Under the pieces are notes generated by a model. It was given only the letters and a program-made list of their open reading frames with translations, was not told the DNA's origin and made no database searches. From the NCBI GenBank assembly GCA_016202305.1, contig JACQPB010000033.1:1-34016 (forward strand): 34,016 nt of DNA. The letters are read 5' to 3'. Position numbers and translations under genes: made by a program. This document shows, in pieces, positions 15,424-22,265 of the stretch. The first letter of the stretch is position 1. Each line of letters opens with the position of its first letter. This DNA is from Candidatus Iainarchaeum sp. GTDB lineage: Archaea; Iainarchaeota; Iainarchaeia; Iainarchaeales; Iainarchaeaceae.

Positions 15424-16865
15424 TTTCAATAAACTTACCATTTTTTCGGCCCGAATAACTTTGTTTGGGTGTTTGAACCCTATTTCGTACAAAAATTTCA
15501 GGAGCATCCTCTTCTGGCGAATTCTCAGTTCATTGGTACTATAAACCGAATCGCTAGAAGGCGATTTTGCAAAGCGTTCAAAAATCTTCAGCGTCTCAAT
15601 TTCAAAAAGAACGAGCGAGTCTTTTATTTCTTGTATAAATCCTTTGTCTTTTAAAGTTACGTCAATGAATAATTGTTTTGCCTTTTCCGGGTTTTTTGGC
15701 AGGGTACCATCAGAGTCAAACAATCCCGGCAAATAAGCCCTTAACAACTCTTTTTCGGATTTTATTAATTCTGGGATCATTAGGTTCTTTTTCTCTCCGC
15801 GATTGATTCCAAAAACGTTGTGAACAAATGAGTTCAGCACAAGACTTTTTATCTCCAAGACTGGATGCGAGACAGTTGAAATTTTACTTGCGCACCAAAG
15901 CACATGGCCTTCAATTCCAAATAATTTTTTGGACAGAAAATTTATTTGTTTGATTTGTTCAATATACTCATCCGAAAAACAAATTTGCTTTTTGTCAGCA
16001 GTCAGACATCCGTCACCTTGCAAGTAGCCCAAAAAATAAGAAAGTTCAGTAGTAAGATGTTTCGGAAGACGCACTTTCTTGTGTTTTGCGGTGAATAACA
16101 ACTCACTTTTGCCATAAATTTTGTCTAGAATATTAGGATCAACATGTTTTTGAAAACCCTTGAGAAATTGTAATGACGAGTGAGGCTTTTCCATCAAATT
16201 ACGTTTGTAGTATGATGTCGAAACTCCTATCTGTTCTGCAGCCTCTCCGTAGCTCAAACCCGATTGTGAATGGCTTTCACGCAATAGCCCGGCAACTCCA
16301 CAAACCATCACGTTATCATCGAACAGCGGCAGGTAATTCGGCAATGGTTTGCTAAATGAATTCGCAATGGCAAACGCAGGATATTGAACTCCGGCAGGGT
16401 TTGATTCGGTTATAGGGCAATATTCCATCACTTTGCGCTTCTTGGCAGTTTTTGTCTTGTTATCCGATTCGTTGAATGTGAGTTTGACGATGTTTTTTAT
16501 ACGGGCCGCTTCCAAGTTTTTCAATCGTTTCATCTCCCTTATTTTTGCAAAATGAGCAGCCTTGTCTTGGATTTTACCCGATGCAGCAATCCCGCCTTTC
16601 CCCTGCCCCAATTAAGCGGGAGTTTCTTTACAATGGAACTTTCAAACTGCTTGGCTTCGGGGCAGAGAGAAACAACCTTTTCGAAAGTGGAATTCTTGAG
16701 TAGGTGTTTTCCGTTGCAGTATGACCTGAATGTTGATTTTGGGATTCCAAGTCGAGCTGAGAGCGAACGGCGTGTAAAACCAGGCATTGCTATGAGCCAC
16801 CTGAACAATTCCTCCTGCTTTCCGCCCTGGAACATGAGCCTGCTGTTTTCCACGTCCCCACCCAT
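15370..16865 (-). pseudogene. LAGLIDADG homing endonuclease with N-terminal HTH, frameshifted
   Basis: Two minus-strand frames together make one ~495-residue protein. The first (ATG 16865, TATAAAC ~22 nt upstream) encodes an HTH (FTRRSLSARLGIPKSTFRSY) and reaches LPLNWG. The second takes over near 16605 (QGKGGIAASGKIQDKAAHF) and includes another HTH-like stretch (YGEAAEQIGVSTSYYKR) and two LAGLIDADG motifs, LSYFLGYLQGDGCL and LRAYLPGLFDSDGTL. Joined at a G-run, they give the NWGQGKGG continuity I associate with HTH-LAGLIDADG proteins; one base appears to be missing. The last ~18 residues (TGWDLNPGPLPISSSL) are antisense to the tRNA-Arg 3' exon and intron. The gene is clearly more AT-rich than its neighbours, a sign of transfer. 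It is either a recent pseudogene, a sequencing error or a frameshift-expressed gene. Confidence 0.75.
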
Positions 16866-17018
16866 AAAACCCTCTTGCAGGCGTTTATATGGTTTTTGAC
16901 ACCTCATTGCCGGTGCGGAGGCACAGGGATTCATTTCGAACCCCTCTTCATGCCTTCCAGCAGTTGGGCAAATGTAAAGCCTCCACTGAAAGGGTTTCCT
17001 CTTTGGCTGACTTTTGTT

Positions 17019-17227
17019 TGCCAATGGTAACTCATTTCCTATCACCTCCAAGCGCGGAATAAGAGTTTTTTCCGGAGACGTCTTGCAGCCTTTGGAGGCA
17101 TTAAAACCTTTAGGCGGAGCGCAGCGGAGCCGACCCTCCGCAGAGGGGAAAGGTTTAAGCCGACAAAGGCTGAGTCGCAGGAAAAAACTCGCCGCGCTTG
17201 GACGGACGGAAATGACATTACACGGCA
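17019..17227. ncRNA. Very long imperfect hairpin, candidate structured RNA or palindromic element
   Basis: Nine successive complementary blocks pair in order across 209 nt. From the base they are TGCC/GGCA, GTAA/TTAC, CATTTCC/GGAAATG (17033/17208), CCAAGCGCGG/CCGCGCTTGG (17048/17192), AGTTTTTTCC/GGAAAAAACT (17064/17180), CAGCCTTTG/CAAAGGCTG (17086/17164), GGC/GCC, AAACCTTT/AAAGGTTT (17104/17149) and GCGGAG/CTCCGC (17114/17136), around a 16-nt apical loop. That is about 61 pairs with asymmetric internal loops. It lies in the 624-bp gene-free stretch between the endonuclease and ftsZ. I find none of the conserved cores of SRP RNA, RNase P RNA or 5S rRNA. It could be a new RNA, or a MITE-like element that arrived with the endonuclease. 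The strand is undetermined. Confidence 0.5.
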
Positions 17228-17302
17228 GGAGCCGCAAAATGGCCGGGGCTTGTCTCCGGTTCACGCTCCTGAGCCTGCAAACCCAGGAGCTTGGCCAGCT
17301 CC
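17226..17302. other. Cluster of further stem-loops flanking the long hairpin
   Basis: CAGGAGC (17226-17232) can pair with GCTCCTG (17265-17271), which can instead pair with a second CAGGAGC (17284-17290). GGAGC (17286-17290) also pairs with GCTCC (17298-17302). The alternatives are mutually exclusive. The element may extend the structured region above; the rest of the gap up to the ftsZ promoter shows no gene. Confidence 0.35.
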
Positions 17303-17420
17303 GACATATGCAGAATAGCGGCAAAAACAATGGAGCGCAGGCCGCGACTGGGTGTGGCTTCCAGCCCCGAAAAAAACCTTTTTCCCGCCACCAAAAGAGT
17401 TTATTAAGTAGGTTAACAGC

Positions 17421-17485
17421 ATATATAGCAGGTCCACATTGCTCATTTTGCGTTTATGAGAATAAAGTGGATTTCTTAGGGGTGA
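17421..17485 (+). promoter_or_regulatory. ftsZ promoter and ribosome binding site
   Basis: TATA box ATATATAG at 17421-17428, implying a start near 17450 and a leader of about 40 nt. A strong Shine-Dalgarno AGGGGTGA (17478-17485) ends four bases before the TTG start of ftsZ and decides that unusual start codon. This leadered arrangement differs from most genes in the window. Confidence 0.6.
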
Positions 17486-17489
17486 AAAC

Positions 17490-18566
17490 TTGAAGTCACT
17501 GGTTAGTACAGCAGTTCAGACAGGCGCGGGCCAGCAGGCCGCGTCAAAGGACACCGAGGAGTTCGCAGCACCGAAGATAATGGTAGTAGGGTGCGGGGGC
17601 GCCGGGTGCAACGCAATAAACAGGCTAAGCAAGATGAATATAGAGGGCGCAATGCTGGCCGCAATAAACACGGACAAGCAGCACCTCGCGATGGTCGGGG
17701 ACGACGTCACCAAGGTCCTCATAGGAAAATCGGTGACGAGGGGACTCGGCGCCGGCGGATACCCGGAGATAGGCGCAAAGGCCGCGGAAGTCAGCAAGAA
17801 CGAACTGACCCAGCTGCTTGACGGCGTCGACATGCTTTTCGTTTCCGCAGGAATGGGAGGCGGAACCGGAACAGGCTCTGCACCGATAGTGGCCCAGATA
17901 GCAAAGGAGCAGGGTGCAATAGTGGTTTCCATAGTCACATACCCCTTCTCTCTCGAGAGGGCAAGAATGATAAATGCCGAGTCGGGAATACAGAAGCTCA
18001 GCGAATCGTCCGACACTGTCGTCGTGATTGACAACAACAGGCTCGTTGAGCTCGTGCCGAACCTCCCGATACAGGACGCATTCAAGGTCGCGGACGAAGT
18101 CATAGCCAGGACAGTGCGCGGAATAACAGAAACAATAACACAGCCGTCACTCATCAACCTCGACTTCGCGGACATAAGGAGCGTCATGACAGGCAGGGGC
18201 CTTTCCCTGATAGCGGTCGGGGAAAGCAAGTCAGTGAACAAGGTGCAGGAGGCTGTCGAGGACACGCTCAACAACACCCTGCTCGACGTTGACATAGGCG
18301 GCGCTGCCGGATGCCTCATACACATCACGGGCGGGCCTGAGCTGACGCTCGGGGAGGCAAACGCGATAGGCGAAATGCTCACCGAGAGGATTGACGCGAA
18401 GGCACAGGTTATATGGGGAGCGAGGGTGGACAACACTTTCGAGAACAAAATCGAGATAATAGCGATTTTCACAGGAGTGAACTCGCCATACATCACGGGC
18501 AAGCAGAAGAACCCGCTCGCGCAGAAAACCTCGCGCGACAGGGAACTTGGCCTCAAGTACCTTTAA
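17490..18566 (+). CDS. ftsZ: Cell division GTPase FtsZ
   Basis: A tubulin-fold GTPase that polymerises into the division ring. 358 residues: nucleotide-binding VVGCGGAGCNAINRL (~32-46), INTDKQHLAM, tubulin signature GMGGGTGTGSAP (~121-132), ARMINAESGIQKL, and the T7-region residues NLDFADIRSVMTGRG. LDNNRL/PNLPI-like segments (IDNNRLVELVPNLPI) and GGPELTLGEA look closer to archaeal FtsZ2 than FtsZ1, a judgement from remembered family sequences. The C-terminus ends in a short linker and ELGLKYL, possibly the docking peptide for a membrane anchor such as SepF. TTG start with a strong Shine-Dalgarno. A terminator-like hairpin follows. Confidence 0.95.
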   Translation: MKSLVSTAVQTGAGQQAASKDTEEFAAPKIMVVGCGGAGCNAINRLSKMNIEGAMLAAINTDKQHLAMVGDDVTKVLIGKSVTRGLGAGGYPEIGAKAAEVSKNELTQLLDGVDMLFVSAGMGGGTGTGSAPIVAQIAKEQGAIVVSIVTYPFSLERARMINAESGIQKLSESSDTVVVIDNNRLVELVPNLPIQDAFKVADEVIARTVRGITETITQPSLINLDFADIRSVMTGRGLSLIAVGESKSVNKVQEAVEDTLNNTLLDVDIGGAAGCLIHITGGPELTLGEANAIGEMLTERIDAKAQVIWGARVDNTFENKIEIIAIFTGVNSPYITGKQKNPLAQKTSRDRELGLKYL

Positions 18567-18578
18567 TCAATCAATAAT

Positions 18579-18598
18579 CCGGCGCCGAAAGGCGCCGG
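18579..18598 (+). terminator. GC-rich hairpin with GAAA tetraloop after ftsZ
   Basis: CCGGCGCC and GGCGCCGG form a perfect 8-bp stem closed by the stable GAAA tetraloop, 13 nt after the ftsZ stop. T-containing sequence (TACTTTTCC) follows ~10 nt later. Probable terminator or mRNA 3'-end stabiliser. Confidence 0.6.
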
Positions 18599-18699
18599 AA
18601 ATACTACTTTTCCGGGGCAAAGCGTGAATGGCTCAGTGCCAAGAGCACGGGGAATTCGACCAAAAGATTAAATACATTGAATCACAATACTGTTTTTGC

Positions 18700-19137
18700 A
18701 TGAAGCTCAAAACTCCACTGAGGAAGTCAATAGAGAGAGGCACCGCGACGATGCTTTTGGTAAACGAGCCGAAGCAGAACAAGATATTGATGGAACACGC
18801 CCTCGTACAGGCAATTGGGGGTGGCAACATTCGGACTGCGGAAAAAATATTGGGGCTAATTGAGGTGATGAAGAAAAGGCCGCTGACATGGTATGAGCGG
18901 AGCAAGGCAAGCGTTTTGCTCCACAGCGCCACACTTGACACGGGGAATCTTGAAATATCGCAGGAAAAGGCTCTTGAGCGGCTGAAGGAGATGGTAAATG
19001 CAGGTACAAAAGCCCGAACTTTTAACAAGATAAGGCAATATGCAGTCAGACACCACGGACCTGAAGGGGGCAAAGCCATGGACGAAAGGGCCCGAGCAAT
19101 TTGGAAGAGCCAAATAAAGCAGTGGAAACAAGCCTGA
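18700..19137 (+). CDS. Hypothetical basic helical protein
   Basis: 145 residues, mostly predicted helix, basic, without signal peptide or membrane segment. Phrases such as ALVQAIGGGNIRTAEKILG and GTKARTFNKIRQYAVRHHGP do not match a family I recognise. The ATG at 18700 is chosen because ATTAAATA (~18667-18674) lies ~27 nt upstream, giving a leaderless mRNA; a frame-open ATG at 18628 would put that box inside the gene. It stands alone between ftsZ and a gap with two hairpins. Confidence 0.6.
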   Translation: MKLKTPLRKSIERGTATMLLVNEPKQNKILMEHALVQAIGGGNIRTAEKILGLIEVMKKRPLTWYERSKASVLLHSATLDTGNLEISQEKALERLKEMVNAGTKARTFNKIRQYAVRHHGPEGGKAMDERARAIWKSQIKQWKQA

Positions 19138-19207
19138 AGTTTTCGCGTGCAGTTCGCGGAGCGAGAGATGAAAATTCAACCTTGCGTGGGCGCAAACATG
19201 GTTTATA

Positions 19208-19296
19208 GCAGAGAACATAAATAATTGAACAAATCATTCATCTCTGCATAATAGCAAATTGCCTCAAAATGTTCAAGAATTAAAGCAATTCGCTAT
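19208..19296. other. Two stem-loops in a gene-free gap
   Basis: GCAGAGA (19208-19214) pairs with TCTCTGC (19241-19247). ATAGC plus AATTGC (19251-19262) pairs with GCAATT plus GCTAT (19285-19296), 11 bp with a single 1x1 mismatch. The 234-bp gap (19138-19371) has no gene I can support. A small RNA is possible; a TTTATAG box overlaps the first stem. Confidence 0.3.
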
Positions 19297-19371
19297 AGAT
19301 AGGAAATCCGGTAACATGATATGCCTACCGCCGCATGAACGCAGAGAACCACCGCCAAAGTTGCCCTAATG

Positions 19372-19551
19372 TCAGTTGCTCTGCCGCGAAATTATGAGCA
19401 TTATGCCGACAATCAGGAAAACAAGGCTGAGGTAGTCGCTCCTGAGGTAAGGGTTGATGAAGTCAAGCGGCGCGGGAAGGCTCTTTATCAGCCCGCCGAG
19501 GCCAGCCCCCACGAAAAGCATGCCGAGCGCGAACTTGTCCACGGAAAACAT
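19372..19551 (-). CDS. Small two-helix membrane protein
   Basis: 59 residues from the ATG at 19551: a first hydrophobic segment FALGMLFVGAGLGGLI, a short polar loop with SDYL, and a second segment LVFLIVGIMLIISRQ. On the minus strand TTTATTAAT lies 28-35 nt upstream. A TTG nine bases earlier is an alternative start. No family recognised. The 236-bp gap to the next gene (19561-19796) otherwise contains only the promoters. Confidence 0.55.
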   Translation of the reverse strand: MFSVDKFALGMLFVGAGLGGLIKSLPAPLDFINPYLRSDYLSLVFLIVGIMLIISRQSN

Positions 19552-19796
19552 GGAAATCAATTAATCATCCGCAAACCGATTAATAAACATGCCGACGGCC
19601 GATTTTGCGTTTGCAGCCGGCAATGGCGCAATCCCCCCTGCCACAGAAACATGGCACGGGCCAATGATTTTATGGACATGGCCCTGCCCCACAAAGCCGC
19701 CAAAAAAAGCCCAAAAACATGAGTTCGACATTCGCCAATTCGGCATGCGGGCAATTGACGAAACCTTTTTATTAGAGTTCCAGCTAAAACATATCA

Positions 19797-20498
19797 ATGG
19801 ACCCTCTCTCAACCACAATCGCCGGGGAAATAGCACTCTCGAAGGACCCGGGCTCAAGCATGAAGAAATGGCGAGAAATATTCGGGGTTAGCCAGACAGA
19901 GCTCGCGGAAGCCCTCAAGATTTCATCCTCGACAATTTCAGATTATGAGGGGGGCAGGAGAAAAAGCCCCGGAATAGGAGTCGTCGCAAGGCTCGTGGAA
20001 AGCCTCATGGAAATAGACAAGAACCGCGGAAGCAAGGTCAAAAAACAGCTCGAAAAAAACTTCGCCCCGAAAAACGACATATTCGACATAAGCGAGTTCT
20101 CCAAGGCAGTTGACGGCAAAAAGTTCGCGGAACTCATCGGCGCGGAATGCGTGGCCAACCCAGGCAAGCTCAAGGAAGTGCAGGTGTATGGGTACACCAT
20201 AATAGACTCACTGAAAGTGATACTGGAAGTGCCTGTGCACGAATACATGAAAATGTACGGCAAGACCCCGGAGCGCGCCCTCATATTCCTGCAGGTGGGG
20301 TCAGGGAGGAGCCCCATGATAGCGGTGAAAGTCGGAAGGTTCTCCACGGACATGAGGCCGACAGTGGTGGTGCTCCACGGAATAGACAAGGTTGACCCGA
20401 TAGCGCAGAAAATCGCAGAAGCCGAGAAAATACCCCTGCTGATAACCACCATGACGATAGAGGACATGAAGAAGGCATTCAAGGAATTCGAAATATGA
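19797..20498 (+). CDS. Archaeal XRE-family transcriptional regulator (COG1709-like)
   Basis: 233 residues. The N-terminal HTH is clear: REIFGVSQTELAEALKISSS followed by TISDYEGGRRKSPG (~25-60). A conserved archaeal C-terminal domain follows (FAELIGAECVANPGKLKEVQ, YTIIDSLKVILEVPVHEY, TPERALIFLQVGSGRSPMIA, VVVLHGIDKVDPIAQKIAEA), as in the COG1709 group, whose ligand is unknown. TTTTTATTAG lies ~25 nt before the ATG (leaderless). It is convergent with the NMD3 gene, so its target is not obvious from context. Confidence 0.85.
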   Translation: MDPLSTTIAGEIALSKDPGSSMKKWREIFGVSQTELAEALKISSSTISDYEGGRRKSPGIGVVARLVESLMEIDKNRGSKVKKQLEKNFAPKNDIFDISEFSKAVDGKKFAELIGAECVANPGKLKEVQVYGYTIIDSLKVILEVPVHEYMKMYGKTPERALIFLQVGSGRSPMIAVKVGRFSTDMRPTVVVLHGIDKVDPIAQKIAEAEKIPLLITTMTIEDMKKAFKEFEI

Positions 20499-20628
20499 AG
20501 CCTCTTCCCCCGAAACAATCCCATGGCAATGGACTGTAATATTCCTTCCGCAATATCAGGCCAAAATACCACTCCAACTCAATGGACAATTTTCCCTGCA
20601 CGAATTGCAAAAGCCAAGGCCGAACCCA

Positions 20629-21381
20629 TCAGAACTTCAGGCAATAAGTGTGCCTGTACTTTGTCGTGCCGTTGTCGTTCATGCCTATCATCTTGTTGGA
20701 GTAAATTGGCCTTATGCCGTACTTGCGCCCCATGCGTGTCGCGACCTTCTTCGCGGCCTTCGCCGAGCCTATGAGAAGGTCGAACCCGCCGGGCACGTTT
20801 TTCGTGTCAATGGCCTCGGAGAGCTCGATTTTCCTTTTCTCGGCCTTCAGCAGGGCGAGGACCTCCGCGAGCTTCTGCCTGCCTTCCTCAAGCGTTGGCC
20901 TCTTCGCGAACCTGACCTGCATTATAGCCTCATGGTAATTGGAAGAGAGCTTCATGGAGGCGTCGGAAATGGTTTTCCTGAGGTAGACGCTCAGCTCTGC
21001 ACTGAAAGGTATGGAAACTCCCCCTGCTACTCCCCCATCACCGCCTTCCACGATGGTTGAAAAGCTCACTGCCACCGCTATGCGGTCCTGCACCCGCCTG
21101 ACAGTGATGGCAAGCCCTTCTATCGGAAGCTTCTGCGGCGCCGCGAGGGAAAGAATCCTGCCTGCCACTATCTTAGCGACCTCGCCATCCGAGTCCGGAA
21201 CCCAGTCGCGCCCCGAGCGCAGCCTCCCGCTGCGCCGGTCATAGTCAACTGTAATGGACTTTGGCAACTCTATCAGCGTGCCTTTCTCGAGAAAGCACGG
21301 AACACAAAGCCCTTTTACGAACTCGCCGATTTCCTTCCCGCACTTCACGCAGAAACGACTCGCCGCAAGCAACAAAACCAC
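20629..21381 (-). CDS. NMD3-family ribosome-associated protein
   Basis: Archaeal homologue of eukaryotic Nmd3, which binds the large ribosomal subunit during maturation and export; the archaeal role is not well defined. Near the N-terminus is a zinc-binding pattern FCVKCGKEIGEFVKGLCVPC (two CxxC pairs). Typical middle and C-terminal segments include YHEAIMQVRF and DTKNVPGGFDLLIGS, ending KYRHTYCLKF. The start is uncertain: GTG 21381 lies 4 nt after the stop of the upstream membrane gene, while TTG codons at 21375 and 21372 would begin closer to the zinc motif. It is the third gene of a minus-strand unit with a beta-CASP RNase. Confidence 0.8.
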   Translation of the reverse strand: MVLLLAASRFCVKCGKEIGEFVKGLCVPCFLEKGTLIELPKSITVDYDRRSGRLRSGRDWVPDSDGEVAKIVAGRILSLAAPQKLPIEGLAITVRRVQDRIAVAVSFSTIVEGGDGGVAGGVSIPFSAELSVYLRKTISDASMKLSSNYHEAIMQVRFAKRPTLEEGRQKLAEVLALLKAEKRKIELSEAIDTKNVPGGFDLLIGSAKAAKKVATRMGRKYGIRPIYSNKMIGMNDNGTTKYRHTYCLKF

Positions 21382-21385
21382 CAAA

Positions 21386-22219
21386 TCAAGCCATGGCGCC
21401 TGACGCTTTCGCACCTTTCACGCAGTCAAGGTAGAACACGGGGCTCAGGACATACATGTAAGTCGCTATGTAGGCCGTGAGAAACCTCACTATTATGAAA
21501 GCCGCCCAGAAAACGAGGCTATGCTCCTCGGAAATGAAGTTGAGCGCGAGCGCTATTGCAAAGGAAAGCCCGGAAAGAAAGACGCTTACTGCAAGCGCCT
21601 TTGACACGCCCCGCCAATTGGAAACCGAGAGAGTGAAAGCCCTGCGAAGCGAACCGCCGACAGGCAGGCGCTCTATCGCCGAGACAGGGAACAGCATGTA
21701 GAACATGAAAGCCACGGCAAGCGCAATCAGCAGCCACGGGCCGAACAGGAACAGGATTTCTGGCTCCCCGGCATCAGGCACATAGCCGAATAGCAGAACA
21801 TAAACAAGCGCCCATGCGGACGTGAGGGCGGCAAACACGGCAAGCACGAGCCCTATCGGCACGAAGGATTTCCATAAATCCGATGAAACCGCCCTGAACG
21901 CAGCGCGGAAGTCAAGAGCTTTCCTGTCGCGCAGCTGCACCACGAGGAGAGGCAGCATCAGGTTCACAATGGTGTCAAGGACAAGGGCCGCGAGGTCCAC
22001 AACAAGCACGAAAAGCGCGAGAGCAAGAGCCGCATAATCCGAAGCGGCAATGGGTCGGAAAGCTATGTCCGTCGAGGTAAAGAAATCCACCATGAACTTC
22101 ACGACGAATACAATCGCGAAGCTGTACAGGAATGCCACGACCAGCTTGGGAACGACGAGCAAGGGGTTCTCGAGGAAAATGCGCAGGGAATCCTTCAGAA
22201 CACCAACGAACCCAGCCAT
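21386..22219 (-). CDS. Polytopic membrane protein, unknown
   Basis: 277 residues from the ATG at 22219 with about six long hydrophobic helices (e.g. VVAFLYSFAIVFVVKFMVDF, LALALFVLVVDLAALVLDTI, LIALAVAFMFYMLFPVSAI). It begins with an amphipathic segment (FVGVLKDSLRIFLENP) and has SLRRAFTLSVSNW between helices, a layout seen in archaeal DUF-type membrane proteins; I cannot name it. The frame could extend 30 residues upstream, but those residues are basic and atypical. It lies 46 nt downstream of the RNase gene and 4 nt before NMD3. Confidence 0.75.
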   Translation of the reverse strand: MAGFVGVLKDSLRIFLENPLLVVPKLVVAFLYSFAIVFVVKFMVDFFTSTDIAFRPIAASDYAALALALFVLVVDLAALVLDTIVNLMLPLLVVQLRDRKALDFRAAFRAVSSDLWKSFVPIGLVLAVFAALTSAWALVYVLLFGYVPDAGEPEILFLFGPWLLIALAVAFMFYMLFPVSAIERLPVGGSLRRAFTLSVSNWRGVSKALAVSVFLSGLSFAIALALNFISEEHSLVFWAAFIIVRFLTAYIATYMYVLSPVFYLDCVKGAKASGAMA

Positions 22220-22265
22220 AAGAACTACCCGAGACCGCTGCCGCAACACGGCATGATTCCGAATT

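Noticed and set aside
16921-17000. A possible T-arm-like TTCGAAAT on the minus strand (second tRNA)
   Set aside because: No acceptor, anticodon or D-arm can be paired around it.
17019-17400. SRP RNA or RNase P RNA as identity of the structured region
   Set aside because: The SRP helix-8 core (GGAA with AGCAG) and the RNase P conserved cores are not found on either strand; CAGAATAGCGGC near 17311 resembles one RNase P block only loosely and has no partner strand.
17014-17493. 159-codon frame across the gap before ftsZ
   Set aside because: It crosses the long hairpin and the ftsZ promoter, has an arginine/serine/leucine-rich random look, and lacks a start signal.
19589-19891. 100-codon plus-strand frame before the COG1709-type regulator
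   Set aside because: It overlaps the regulator's start and TATA box and its translation shows no protein-like pattern.
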